A DNA stretch of 64,000 nucleotides from Harmothoe impar (Eukaryota; Annelida; Polychaeta; Phyllodocida; Polynoidae): NCBI GenBank assembly GCA_947462335.1, contig OX381704.1, positions 121,578,065 to 121,642,064 on the forward strand. The letters are read 5' to 3'. This document shows positions 46,806-60,800 of the stretch, one piece after another. The position numbers were made by a program, and so were the translations under genes. Below the pieces are notes generated by a model. The model did no database searches and was not told the origin of the DNA. It worked only from the letters and a program-made list of their open reading frames with translations. Position 1 is the stretch's first letter. Every line of letters begins with the position of its first letter.

Positions 46806-48076
46806 CAACAAAAATGTACATGTATATATTGACAGCCCGAGCTATGTCCTCACTCTATTCACGTCGCGTTCTGTGTTATAATGTCCATGCAGGGTCCAGG
46901 GTCCAAGGCAACACTCCAGACAGAGTTACAAAGTTCAAGCGCAGAGAGCACCGCACTATAGCGGCGCGGTGTGATTGTTCTAACTGTTATGAGTCGTGTG
47001 TGCTGGCGAGTCGCTCGTTGGATGACGGTTGTGTGATGCTTCATAATGGCAGGGTCTTTAAGTACAGGCTATATCATCATTCTGACCAAGGGCTACTTGT
47101 GTATTCAATGAGGTGTAAAGGAGTTTTGATACAGGGCTATCACATTTAAATCAAGGACGTACACTCATAATTATCTACCGTTTACAAACGTTGGCATGAT
47201 ATCTGACATTTTGGCGGCTGTCCCGTGTGATGTTAGCACAACGCGGTGAAGGCAGCTGGCTCAAACAGGTCTCGCAGACATTCACTCCTCAATCAGCAAC
47301 ACAAACTTACCCCCCCCCCCCCGCCCGCTAGTATACAGGGGTCAATGTCATCAAATACAGGAGACTCCGTGGAAAGCGCTGAATTACGAAAAAAGGGAAA
47401 AGCGGTTGTGGTATGTCGAAGTGCACACAGGGTATGTGCTGGGTGAGGGTCCTGGACGCTGTTCACTCTCCTACCCCCCCCCCCCCCCCCGCCCCCATCC
47501 GTTAAAGGCCACTTTAAATAACTAAATGGTTTCTCATCACCACGAGCCTCATGAAAATGGTCATTTGGGGAAATTTTTCTTTTGTCGCTTTAGATCTTTA
47601 ATGTGAAATAGTTCAAAATGGACAAATATTGGCATATTTGATAAATTGGCATATTTGATAAATTGGCATATTTGATATCAAATTTAAGCTTATATTGTCA
47701 GTAATGCAGTGAGCTAGGAATAAATTGCATTAATTTGTGAGAACTTTTGCGGATCAATAAACCTTTTAATCACAAAAATGTGAAAATCGTTTGCAAAAAG
47801 TCTTAATTTCCCCATATATTTTAGCCCGAAGTAAAAGACAGAAAAAAGAGAAGCCCTCGCCATATTTTCCACTGTCAGGTGATGAGATACAACTTTGTCT
47901 TTTTCCTGGGTGGCCTCACAGAGTGCTCGTTGTATCAGTGTGGGTTCATGTTGGGGGGTCCAGTCTTCTCCTACAGGCACGGGGGTCACACTCAGGGCGG
48001 CAGGGAGTCCCCGTCTCCTCCTTTCACACCGTCTTCACACCTACCAGCGCTTACATAGATTGTCAACACTTGGCGC

Positions 48077-48869
48077 TTACATCGCTTGCATCCGTATTAA
48101 GCCACAGTCTATTAATTTCTGAATCTTTGCTGCGATTTCAGGGTTTTTCAAATGTCTGCAAAGAAAGGAAAGGAGAAATATTATAAGCTGTGGGAAAACA
48201 TTTCAGGTTTGCCCTAATATAATATAGAATTTATGTTGTAGCGTTATGGATTACAGTGTACATGGAGACAGTCATCAACCAATCAACACTTCTCTAACAT
48301 GAGATAGGCGGGGAGAAACCCGCTAGATAACATTTACTACTCGGTTAGGGACCAACACAAAAACCATGGGAATCCGACTGACTGACTGAGTAGCAGGGTT
48401 GCTACTATTTTTTTCAGTTATAGTTTTAAATGACACTTTTAGTATTGCGGGTAACTCCCAAATAGTGTGTAACGCTACACTTTTTTTTTTTTTGAAATCT
48501 TAAGTTTTAAAAATGGTGCATTCTATGAATTTTGCTAAAAACGTTAACTGACATTTTCTCAAAAATCTAGAAATGGACAGAGGAATTTTTTTTTTTTGAA
48601 AACATTTAACTTTTAAAGAGAATAAAGTAAGAGTATTATGTGATGGCTGGCATATAGAGGGGTCTAGATAATCCCCCGCCCCCTCCCCCTGTAAGAAGCG
48701 GCACTCACTCTCTGACTGCGGAGGTGTCTTGCTGCATCTGACTGAGGATGGTCTGCATGCCAGGGTCCTGCAGGATTTTACGGATCTCCGGGTCGTTCAT
48801 GACACGCTGCTGCACTGCCTCGGGGTCGTTCTCCTCCGCACTGCACCGCCGGAACCCGTCCAGCGCCTC
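48077..48869 (-). CDS. STIP1: STIP1: DP2 domain and C-terminus
   Basis: Exon 48869-48709 reads [41 protein letters not shown], ending in phase 2 at GA|gtgagt. The last exon, 48155-48077, reads [20 protein letters not shown] then RMQAM-stop. The NDPE..ILQDP..QTILSQ helices and HLKNP.IA.KIQKL are the classic Sti1 DP2 signature. The last exon is only 79 bp with acceptor TTCTTTGCAG. Confidence 0.95.
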
Positions 48870-51800
48870 CTGTAAACACAAACAGGACATTGTACCAGAC
48901 CCTCCTGTAAACACAAACAGGACATTGTACCAGACCCTCCTGTAAACACAAACAGGACATTGTACCAGACCCTCCTGTAAACACAAACAGGACATTGTAC
49001 CAGACCCTCCTGTAAACACAAACAGGACATTGTACCAGACCCTCCTGTAAACACAAACAGGACATTGTACCAGACCCTCCTGTAAACACAAACAGGACAT
49101 TGTACCAGACCCGCATTGCACCTCCGGCACCCATCTAGCAGTTTCATACAGATGAGAAAACATGTATGAAAACAGGGATCTCGTTTACCTGGACCACTTG
49201 AAGCCCCATCTAGTGTAGAACAAATCTCGGGCCCTCATTAGTTAACCATGGAGACATGGAGTCCCTAAAGGGTCTGGTATACTTATAAAAACCCTTGTAT
49301 ATATATGCTGCACCCTATATACCGTACTGTCGCGTTTCAGCCCCGGGTATTGAATAAGCGCCGGTCTCGTATAAGCGCCGGGGGTATGAGGGCCTTGAAA
49401 TTACTCTTAAGCACTAAAACTGGATCTTGAATAAGCGCCTGTCTTGTATAAGCGCCGGGGGTAAACACCCCTCCAAAGTTATAAGCGCCGGGGCGCTTAA
49501 ACACGACGGTACAGTAGGCATGTTTGGTATCAAATGAACGCATGGTTTGAGAGTTTGGTTCCCACACAACCCGTGGGTAGTACACGGGAATTTACGGTAG
49601 TTAATAATGATAAGTCGACACGCACCTGACAGTGTTGGTCCAGCTCCATGGCTTTTTGGTAGGCGGCTTTAGCTTTGTTGTAGTCCTTCATGGCAAGTAA
49701 ACACCCCGCCTTCCGCAGGTAGCCTTTTACTGAAATAAGATGAGTAACATTATCACACTGTTTCATTGTACATGATGAGTGCGCTTTAAAAGGGTCATTT
49801 AGGCTGCATACATTTTTTTATCAGCTTTGCAGGCACCGCCCACACCCTCTAAAAGAGGCCACATTGAAGCTTTTTTTCATCATTTTACAAAAAATATCAA
49901 AAACCCCACATCCCTGAAATTTTATAATAAAAAACACATTTAAATTTCCGCCTCTTTTTAAAAGCATTTTCTGTGGCAACCAATTGATCAATTTTATACA
50001 TTTTACAGTTTTGGAATCCCCAAAAAGTACTCTATCATGCCATAGATGTACTAGAGAATCCCATAAGTACCTGGAATACTGTTGTCACATATCTGAATCT
50101 TAGGAATATTAATGTTTCAAATAATGTTTACATATAGCATATGGGGTATATGAGATAGCGAAAAATAAAAGACACCTCCCTCATCACTTGAAATGTAAAA
50201 AAAAGAAGAAAAAGTCACCTCCCTCATGGCCTTGAAAATTGATAACAAAATAAAATAAAAGCCCCCTCCTGCACCATATCTTTTTTTATACTGTCCGCAA
50301 AGCTGATTATCAATTTTATGCAGCCTTATATTATAACATTGAGCCTATTTGGGCTTTGTGCTGGTGCTATTGCATGTATCAAATATCATGTACCGAATGG
50401 CACTTAACCACACTGATCTCATGGAGTAAGGCTACTCCGTACTCCATGGGGGCATGGAGTACGCAGTTCCTATAGGTTTAAAGGCGCAGGTCTCGGTACC
50501 CCTCCACCGACAGTTGGAGTGGACTTAGTGTGCAACTGGGACAGGTACTCAGCCCTATATATATGAGTGCTGGTGGTTTACACAGAGAGGTGGATGCATT
50601 CTGAATCAACGTACCAAACATGGGGTGGCAGATAAACTCACCCAACTTGGGGTGGAGGCGGACACACCACTCACCCAACTTGTAGGGGGGGGGGGGGGGG
50701 GGGGGGAGGGGGTGGCAGATAAGCTAACCAAACCTGGCATCGAGTCGGATACACTGGGTACTCACCAAACCTGGCATCGAGTCGGATACACTCGGTACTC
50801 ACCAAACTTGGGGTGGAGTCGGATACACTGGGTACTCACCAAACTTGGGGTGGAGTCGGATACACTGGGTACTCACCAAACTTGGGGTGGAGTCGGATAC
50901 ACTGGGTACTCACCAAACTTGGGGTGGAGTCGGATACACTGGATACTCACCAAACTTGGGGTGGAGTCGGATACACTGGATACTCACCAAACTTGGGGTG
51001 GAGTCGGATACACTGGGTACTCACCAAACTTGGGGTGGAGTCGGATACACTGGGTACTCACCAAACTTGGGGTGGAGTCGGATACACTGGGTACTCACCA
51101 AACTTGGGGTGGAGTCGGATACACTGGATACTCACCAAACTTGGGGTGGAGTCGGATACACTGGGTACTCACCAAACTTGGGGTGGAGGCGGATACACTC
51201 GCTACTCACCCAACTTGGGGTGGAGGCGGATACACTGGGTACTCACCAAACTTGGGGTGGAGGCGGATACACTGGGTACTCACCCAACTTGGGGTGGAGG
51301 CGGATACACTCGCTACTCACCCAACTTGGGGTGGAGGCGGATACACTGGGTACTCACCAAACTCGGCATCGAGTCGGATAAACTGGGTACCCACCAAACT
51401 TGGGGTGGAGGCGGATACACTGGGTACTCACCAAACTTGGCATCAAGTCGGATACACTGGGTACTCATCAAACTCAGGGTGGAGTCGGATACACTGGGTA
51501 CTCATCAAACTCGGGGTGGAGTCGGATACACTGGGTACTCATCAAACTTGGGGTGGAGGCGGATACACTGGGTACTCACCAAACTTGGGGTGGAGGCGGA
51601 TACACTGGGTACTCACCAAACTTGGGGTGGAGGCGGATACACTGGGTACTCACCAAACTTGGGGTGGAGGCGGATACACTGGGTACTCACCAAACTTGGG
51701 GTGGAGGCGGATACACTGGGTACTCACCAAACTTGGGGTGGAGGCGGATACACTGGGTACTCACCAAACTTGGGGTGGAGGCGGATACACTGGGTACCGT

Positions 51801-54800
51801 AAATTCTCGCGTATAAGCCTAACTCCCGTATAAGCCGCACCCCTAACTTTGACAAATTATATTAGCTGCAGAGGGGGTCTGAATATTCCGATTTTGGTAC
51901 TGTAGTATACTAATAAAAACTCTCGTATAAGCCGCACCCTATATAGGCATGTTTGGTATCAAAAGAAAGCTGAGTCTGACTCGCGCACAAGCGGCTTCTA
52001 CGCGAGAATTTACGGTACTCACCAAACTTGGGGTCGAGTCGGATACACTGGGTACTCACCCAACTTGGGGTGGAGGTGGATACACTCGGTACTCACCAAA
52101 CCTGGCATCAAGTCGGATACACTACTCACCAAACTTGGGGTCGAGGCGGATACACTCGTCGGCGTCCTTGACGGCCATGCTGAACTCGGCCAGCTTGGTG
52201 TAGCAGGCGGCGCGGTTAGAGAAGAGCTTGGCGTCCTCGGGGTTCCGCTTGATGGCCTCGTTGTAGTTCTTGATGGCGGTGGGGTAGTCCCCCTTGGTGA
52301 AGGCCTCGTTGCCCAACTTCTTGGCCTCCAGAGACAGGGCTGGGTCCACGTACTGTAACCGCTCCTTGTCTTTGATGGCCTTCTTAGTCTGAAACACAAC
52401 CAACACTTATTAGACAATGTGCACCAGTTACCGTAAAATCTCTCTTATAAGTCGATTTTTATTAGGAATTTTATTTTGCTATAAGTCGGTTTTTCTCCTC
52501 AAAAGTCCAATTCAACCTGTAAGTGAGGTTTTGAAAAAATATAAACTTTTTAGGCACCCAAAATTAATAATTCCAAATACTGTAAAATACACTTTTTTTC
52601 GAGGACTTTTTCCCCCTATATAACATGTTTGTTTCTCTACAATTAAGGGGCTGTCGTAATAAGGGCAGGATATCATAAGTAATGCTCAATTTGGCTGGGC
52701 AAAAGGTGCTTTAGGGGGGTCTGGGGTGGGGTCTAGCCCCCAAAACTCCAGTTCGACCTATAAGTGGGGTTTTCCAAAAGTTCAATGTATCTTGCTAGAG
52801 GTCGATTTTTTCCCTCAAAATTCCAATTCGACCTATAACTGAGGTCGACTTCTAGGCGAGGTTTTACGGTAGCTTTCCTGATGTGTCGTCAGACGTTTAT
52901 AGGCCAGACCAATACTGCAAACGTACATATTTCCGCGCATGTATATTTTCTCGATTTGGCTATAAAGTATCATTTCGCAGATTTAAATTTGGGGATTTAG
53001 GAAAATAGTATTTACATTTTTAATTTACATAACTACACAGGATAAATTTTCATGCTGTATACATTTTCGCATATTTTCATTTCCTCGAAAATCCTGAAAA
53101 TATAATACAACGCGAAATAAATTTTTTGTAGTATACAATGTTGGTCAATGGATTTCGCACACCTTATTTCCAAAATTTTATTTTTTATTTTTTGAAAAAG
53201 AGAAATCTTAATGGATTTCACTCGCCTCATTAAAAAGAGAAAAGGAGAGATTCTTCTTAATTCTGCTTAATTCTCTTTGTTACCTACAGGTCAAGGAAAA
53301 TATTTGTTCATGTGGTTTACTAAAAACTTATGTCAGAGGTTCCGCAAAAAATGAGTTGCTCGCCCCACTTTTCCAAAAACAAAATCCATTGACAAAAAAA
53401 AATTAAATTCTTTTTTAAACAATGTGCACAATCTATTAGTGGGTTAGTGTCGTGTTTGTAGGGACATCTACTTACTTCTGCGATCCGTTTGACAACGTCC
53501 GGTGTTCTGTGTTCTGATGCTGATTTTTCAAAATATTTTAATGCGTTTTCCAAGTCTGCTTTCTTGTGGTAAGCGTTTCCTATACGTGAGAAGGCCCTGG
53601 AGGAGAGGAGGGGAGTCATGTAGCAGAGACACAATTCCATTTTCAGTTCTGGGCAACTTATCAGATAAGAGCTATGAAACGGTTTCATCTGAAGAGTATA
53701 ATCATATGATTATGCGTCTCCGGGCAACATATCAATAAATGCTTTTCATTCAATAAGTTTTGCTATTAAGGTTGCTTAATCTCTTAAAACCAATCCTTTG
53801 TTCTCTTTTATTCACAGGTAGATTCAAATAAATCTAACTTACTTTGCTATGAGTTTGAAGTCTGCGCGGTTTTCCCGCCCGATCTCGATGGCCGATTCAC
53901 ACTCCTTGATACATGAGTCATATTCAGCTTGTTCAAAGTATACCGCTGTAAGTATAAACAGGTCATACATTGTAAGTATAAACAGGTCATACATTAATCC
54001 CCATTGTAAGTACTAAACTACCCAATAGTAATGTTACCGCTCCCAAATTAGGAACTTCCACTATTAGGGTTCCCGCAAAAATTTCAGATAGAAATTGCAT
54101 GACATTTCCATGACAAATATCTCGATTTTCCATGACATTTAGTATATGACTATGCTTGATATTTTTGTCGCATAGACCCGTTTTATCTTCATTGAGACAT
54201 CAGAAGCCGACCTCCCAGTTTTTCAAGAAAATTGTCTTTTAAAGTTGAATTGCGTTCTTTTAAAAGATTTTTTTTAAAAGAATTTTGAACTGCATTATAC
54301 TAGAAAGAGTACCCCACTATGAGGAAAATGAAGAGGCAGATTTTGGCTTAATCTCACGTAAATGCATTATCAGGCCTACTAAAAAAATTTTGCAGAACTT
54401 TTGCTCACAATAATTTTTAAATTGAGACTCTTATGGTAATTTTGGCAAGTTTTACCTGCTCTGTTGGTCCTGAAGGTAATGTTGATGGGATCTAGCTCTA
54501 TAGCCTTGGTGTAGTGTTCTATGGCCGTCTCAAACTGCTTCAGCTTGTACGCCGCATTGCCCTTGTTCTTCTCCTCCAACGCCTGAAACATGAAAACTAC
54601 ACATGAAGCAGACCATGTCAGCAGTTCAAAGCACTTTAACCCTTTAAGGGAGTGATCATTTATAAAAAAAAAAGAGAGGGGGAGGCAAACAAAGTTGGAC
54701 CCCTTGACCGGGGGGGATGAAAAATGGGGTCTTGCCCCCCCCCCCCCTGTTGGGGGGGGGGGCAAAACAATTTAACCTGTTTTGAGCCAAAAAAGCCTGC

Positions 54801-57800
54801 GCATTACTATGCCTCAAAGGGCCCACGTGCGCCCCAATTTTCGACCCGTATGGGGGTGGGGGGGAGGGGGGGAATTTCGACCCCTTGACAGGAGGGGGGG
54901 GGTGTAAAACATTTTCGCGCCCTCTGCGCAGAAACCCACCATCCCCCCTGTTATTGAAAAATGAGCACTCCCTCAGGACAACATGTCACTGAGGACAACA
55001 CGTATCGTCATAATCCACCAATACAGTCCTGGTGAGTAACTCGCTGGTGCTGCATTGGTGCATCATGCCGACCCTTCAGGGTCCACCCCATAGGGTCGGC
55101 ATGATGCTTGAATGCAGCACTGGTGAGTTACCTGTTAGGCCTGCATTCATGCATCATGCCGGGCACGTTCGTGATGCATTAAAAGGGTTGGCATGATGCA
55201 GTCCTGCAGTAGTGGTGAGTAGAATCGCCAGGGCTGCATAACTGCATCATGACGACAAGAACTTGGTATCATTTATAAACAATAGTTAAAGTGCTCAGCA
55301 GTGATTGAGGGTGGTGCGGACGTTTCTATCAAATAGACCCGAAACTCATGTCACAGAATTATCTCCCCACTAAAAAGAAAACTGAAACAAAAACAAAAAA
55401 ACAACCACAGAATTATCACAGACCCTTCCAGCAAGCACTCACCAGCCCCCCCCCCCCCCTACATTAGGGCCCCAGACAGGTAAAATCGACAAATCGACAT
55501 GACCCTAGTAACAAGGGACAAGACCCATTTCTTAAAATCGACAAGTGACATAGACATTCCTTAAAATCGACAAGTGACATGAGGGCTAGTGACATTTTTA
55601 CACTGTTAGTGCCAAGGGACAAGACACTTTTCTCAAATCGACAAGTGACACAGCAACCCCCCGTTTAGGGCCCGTACACTAGAGGGGTTAACCCTTTAAG
55701 GGCCGCAACGTGCACGATGCAGCCCTCGGTCGTTGTAAGCAGTGCTTAGGTGTCGTCCTGACCAGTCTCCGTGACGGGTCTGTTTGAATGCAGCCCTGGC
55801 GAGTTACTCACCAGGGCGAGTTACTCACCAGGGCTACTTTCACGTATTATACCGATAAGGCATCATGCATTATAACGCGGGTTAACAATACCAGAGATGC
55901 CACTCCCTTGACTACAAAATGTAGGAAATCCCAAGATTTTTGACAGTTTTCTGCAGGAGATTAGTCTAATTCAATCCAAAAGTTCCAACAAAAAAGAAGG
56001 ATTTCCTGCAAAAGTAGGAAAAGTGGCATCTCTGCAATACAAATTGTGTCCTAGTGGGGAAATGTCTAAATGTACATTTTGCTCGTTTGTCTTTCAACAT
56101 TCGACCATAACTTGGGTAGGTAACATCACTAACACTGATGTAGACTATTATGGTTAGTTATTAAACACATTTCGTTTCCATGGTAACATTGGCGTTTTGA
56201 TGCAGTTTCCATAGCAACTTCTTCCTACATCCATCATGATCTCGTTTCCGTGGATACATCCTTCACGTGACTCGGCTTTGCACCCCCCCCCCCCCCACAC
56301 ACACGTTGCTGCACGTGCACGTGTGTGTGTGGTCTTTGAATTGTCGTCTTACTCTGAAGAGGGTTCTAGAATGGTATTCTTTTTTATACAGAGAGCTCAT
56401 AAGGTGGTCGCCCCCACGTCTGTATCATCCTCTAGAAGCTTCTCCACACATGGTCTGTGCCTGGTAACTGGGTGCCGGGTTAGACACGGGGGGGGGGGGG
56501 GGGTACACTAGAAGCTTCTCCACACGTTAGAATAGCCCGCAATACCCATGGACACTAAGCGTTGTGGGCATAGGATCCAGGTGTCAAGAAAGCTTTGGAA
56601 ATATAGTACCATTTGTGAGGTGACTTTGCTTCGCATTCCCCTGGCTTTGATATGTACTATACAAACTTAAAAATGAATGTGTAGTATCTTACATATGTGT
56701 ACTATAATTGATGCATAAATTGAATTATGGGTGTTATTTCATTTTCACACATTGGGCACTTTGATGGAGGTAATCTGTAGAGGCAAACGATCTACAGCCT
56801 CTTGGACCCCCTGTTGATTGGTCTAGACATGACTATAATTACTAATTTGTACATTTCACCTCATCCAATTAAGGCCCAAAGTAGCATAACAGCCACTGAT
56901 AGCATGTTTTGATTGGGTGGAGAAATCGATATGATTGGTCGACACAAAGACAATCAGTAGAAAACTGACCCTTCTGTTCGTAACTCTCAGACAGCCCATG
57001 GCCCATGAGAGTTACAGGCGTAACTACCACACATGGTCTGTCCCAGGTTACTGGGTGCCGGGTTTGTTGGGGGGGGGGGGGGGGGGGGGGGGGGCGTCTA
57101 CTCTGACAGCTTGGTGGAGGCTGGTTGGACATGGCCACACCATGCAGGCAGGGCACCAACAGTTAGTCTCATCAGCTTTTGTTACCAACCATCCACCGGT
57201 AATCCACACGGGCGCACCTTTAACCGTTTATGCTCTATGAGTTGTCGTGTCATACATTCAGGTTTTTTAAAAGGGTAGCAAAACTCACACTGCATGCTAC
57301 ATGTCTAGGCCTAAGTTAGTTTTTTCTTGTGGTATTTTTCTTGTTCTTTCTTTTTTAGATTCCTTGTGTTAATGTGCCCTTGGTGGGACTGCCACAGGGT
57401 GATACTTCAAACAGCTCTTTACCAGGAAGACAAGGGTGTAAACGTCCTGTACTTTTTTTTCTGAGAATCTTTGACATGGCATTGAGGACTTGAATCTGGC
57501 ACAAGTGAGTGCTTTTATTCCCTAAAGGTACTTGAGGTTCTGCATGCTATACACTGACAGCAGGTTTCTGCCACACGTGCGCTAGTAGCGGGTACCTCGG
57601 GGGTCACTCGGGGGTCACTCAGGGGTCAGGCAGGGGTCATGCACACGCCCGTCTACCTGCAGCTCGTTGCCTGTTCTCGGGGCGGCTTCTTTCCGCGGGG
57701 CGACGTTCTGCTCTGCTGTAGACGCAGCCTTGTTGTCTGGGGAGCTGGGTGCTCCCTTGCTGACAGACCCGGCGGCCATATTGGATTCTGCGGCGGCCAT

Positions 57801-60800
57801 ATTGGATTCCCCGGCGGCCATATTGGATTCCCCGGTGGCCATATTGGATTCCCCGGCGGCCATATTGGATTGCCCGGCGGCCATATTGGATTCCCCGGCG
57901 GCCATATTGGATTCCCCGGCGGCCATATTGGATTCCCCGGTGGGCCCCCTAGCGGCGGCTGCTGCCTTCCTGGCTGACTTGTTCTTGCGGTTCTTCCTCG
58001 ACTTCTTGGCCTCCCCCGGCGCCTCCTCATAGTCGTCAGGCAGCTCCGTCACAGTGGCTCCCCCGGTGGTGGGCGGCAGAACTACCTCATCTATCTCGTC
58101 CATCTCTGTCAGGGTGGGGCCTCTCCGCGGGGCTGTGTGGGGGAATCCCCCACCTCCAGCGGGGAATCCCCCACCTCCAGCGGGGAATCCCCCACCTCCA
58201 GCGGGGAATCCCCCCAAGCTGGCGGGGAGCACCTCGTGTACCTCTCCCTGCGCCCCGGTGCCCCCCGAGGCCTCCATCGGGGAATCGATCTCAACATCCA
58301 ACAACACGCCCACCGTGGTCATGATACGGGCGTCCTCCATGTAGTTACTGTAACCGGAAAACAGGACATGGATTACTACAGTCACAGCAGTATACCGTAA
58401 AACCACGGCTTTCAGACAGATTTTATTTGCTGTATTTTTTCTCTACAAGACAGATTTTTTCCTAGAATTAGGGGGTCGTCTTAAAGGTGGGGTTTTTATG
58501 TAATAGATGATAGTGAAATCGATTTTCAAACGTTTTTTGTACAAGATGGATTTTTTGCCCAAAGTTGGGGGGTCGTCTTAAAGCTGGGGTCGTCTTAAAG
58601 CCAGGGTTTCACGGTAGTCAATACTAGAATCTAACCCTTAAAGGGCAACACAGTGCTTTAAGGTAGTATACCTCTAGCCATCATGATGCATGAATGCAGG
58701 CCTGGCACTAGGGCTACATTCATGCCTTATGTGTATCAATCCCATATAATCTACATTATGGTTGAAATCAATGCAGCGCTGGCGAGTTACTTATGCAGAA
58801 TATCATATGGTTTGACCTAAACTTCCCCTTGACTCAAGTCCATTTTGGTAAAATATACTAGAAATATGTACTGATATTTTTAACAGCTCACATACACTAA
58901 ACCCCAGATTTGAGGCTGAACGCCTTTTCATGTTTTGGCATTCTTTCTCACCAAATATATATTAACTGTATATGTGGATAGTTGGCTTGTAGGCTTATTG
59001 GCTTATGATTGATAGAACAGCTTACTTGAGTAGTTTGGGATCCTTCTGGAGGCCCTTGACCAGGTCGCAGTAGTCCGGTTGGTTCAGGTACTGACGCGTG
59101 ATCGGGTGCTTCTCAATCTTCTCCCACAACTTGATGTCTGCAAACGGACTCACGATCGGCCGGTCCCCCCCCATGGGGCCTACAACAGGGAACAAGGTGA
59201 ATTATAAGTTAGGGTAGTAGTAGAGGAACTGCCGAGTATTCATTGTGAATTATAAGTTAGGGTAGTAGTAGAGGAACTGCCGAGTATTCATTGTGAATTA
59301 TAAGTTAGGGTAGTAGAAGAGGAACTGCCGAGTATTCATTGTCCAGTGAATTGACCATTAATGTAAGGGCTTAATACGTTGTGTCCGTCATCGTCATGAT
59401 GCACAAACTCAGTCCTGACAACAACTCGCCATGGCTGCATTTATACAATATTCCAACCATTTGGGTGTATATCAACCTCGTTATGTTTGGAATAGTATGC
59501 AATAGTATGGTCTCGATTTTTCGATTGTATCGATTTATTTTGATCTGAGATAACTGGTTAAAATATGCATGAAAATAAATATTTTCACTTGTTTATTACA
59601 ATAAGTAGCTCATACTATGTCAAGAGTGGAAATATATGGGCCTTATTTCATGGTGAATACGGACTGACAAGGTTAAAGCAATAGGAGAGCCGTTCCTCAG
59701 TGCAGCATGAAATAACCCTAGGTCGTATTTCACGCTGTGGCCGTATTTCACGCTGCCGAGGGTTACGTGACCTGCGCGAAATTCAAAATGGCGATCTCAC
59801 GGACGTAAACAAAGTGTTGCACGTATTTAAAGTCATATTTGCTCAATATTTAGATAGATATCATGAAATAAATACAGAGCGTCACTTTAAAGTGCCCTCT
59901 TCACTGGTTACTGCACTCACGGTTCTTGGGCCGTATTGCACTAGGCCTACGGCCAGCGTGCAATACGGCCCAAGAACCGTGAGTGCAGTAACCAGTGACT
60001 CGGTCACTTTAGCGTGCAGCTCTGTCTATTTATTCAGAACTTCTGTTCAATTTTGATGCACATTCGGAAGATACTTTACCAAAATATTAGGGCTTTTAAG
60101 GGCAACATTTTCAAGTTAACAAATAAGTCAGTTCTAGTTGGAATTTTTACACAATTATTTCAGTTTTGGAAAGGTAAATTCCTTGACAATCTGGGTTATA
60201 AGGTGTATCGATATAATGCTTTTGTCGATGCGATAATCGGAAATCCGTAAATGTCGATGTATCGATTAGGGGGGTATCGATGACAGTCCTAGCTTATAGG
60301 AGAGTTTTTGCTACTATGGTACAGAACTGAAGGCACCACAATCAGATGGTCAGTGCAGTTTATAGGATCGGCCCAAAGTCGGGCTGCGACTAATATAAGG
60401 TTTTACGGTAATTCATAACCTTTGTTGCATTGGCTAGCCTGTCTAGAGCTGACCTACCTGTGATGTGTTTGCGGCACTCCATGATGGTTTTCCGTACTCC
60501 GGGGTCCTTGGGGTCGATGTCGAGCCCCTGGAGGAGCGTCATCATGGCCTCCTCGTGTCGGCCCAGGGCTCCCAGCGCCTGCCCCTTACGTACATAGCCC
60601 TGGAATGGTACAACGTTAACCCTGTAAGGATGGATGTCGCTAAAAGATGACATTTGTCGTGTTACTCCTTAGGAGAATAAAGGGTTAATGCACAAACTAC
60701 AAGGTCTTACATTATACTCGTTTATAGTCGGATTCTTTCGGAGCAAAAACAGAGTATGTTTTGGTTAGAAACTACCGTAAAACCTCGCGTATAAGCCTAA

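Noticed and set aside
48778..49163. [19 protein letters not shown] frames of 116-152 codons
   Set aside because: Frames run through the 35-bp acceptor array; only the 48709-48869 part is a real STIP1 exon.
50625..51833. 402-, 329- and 178-codon frames with GTHQTWGG repeats
   Set aside because: 37-bp array open in all three plus-strand frames; on the other strand it is repeated STIP1 exon end and intron.
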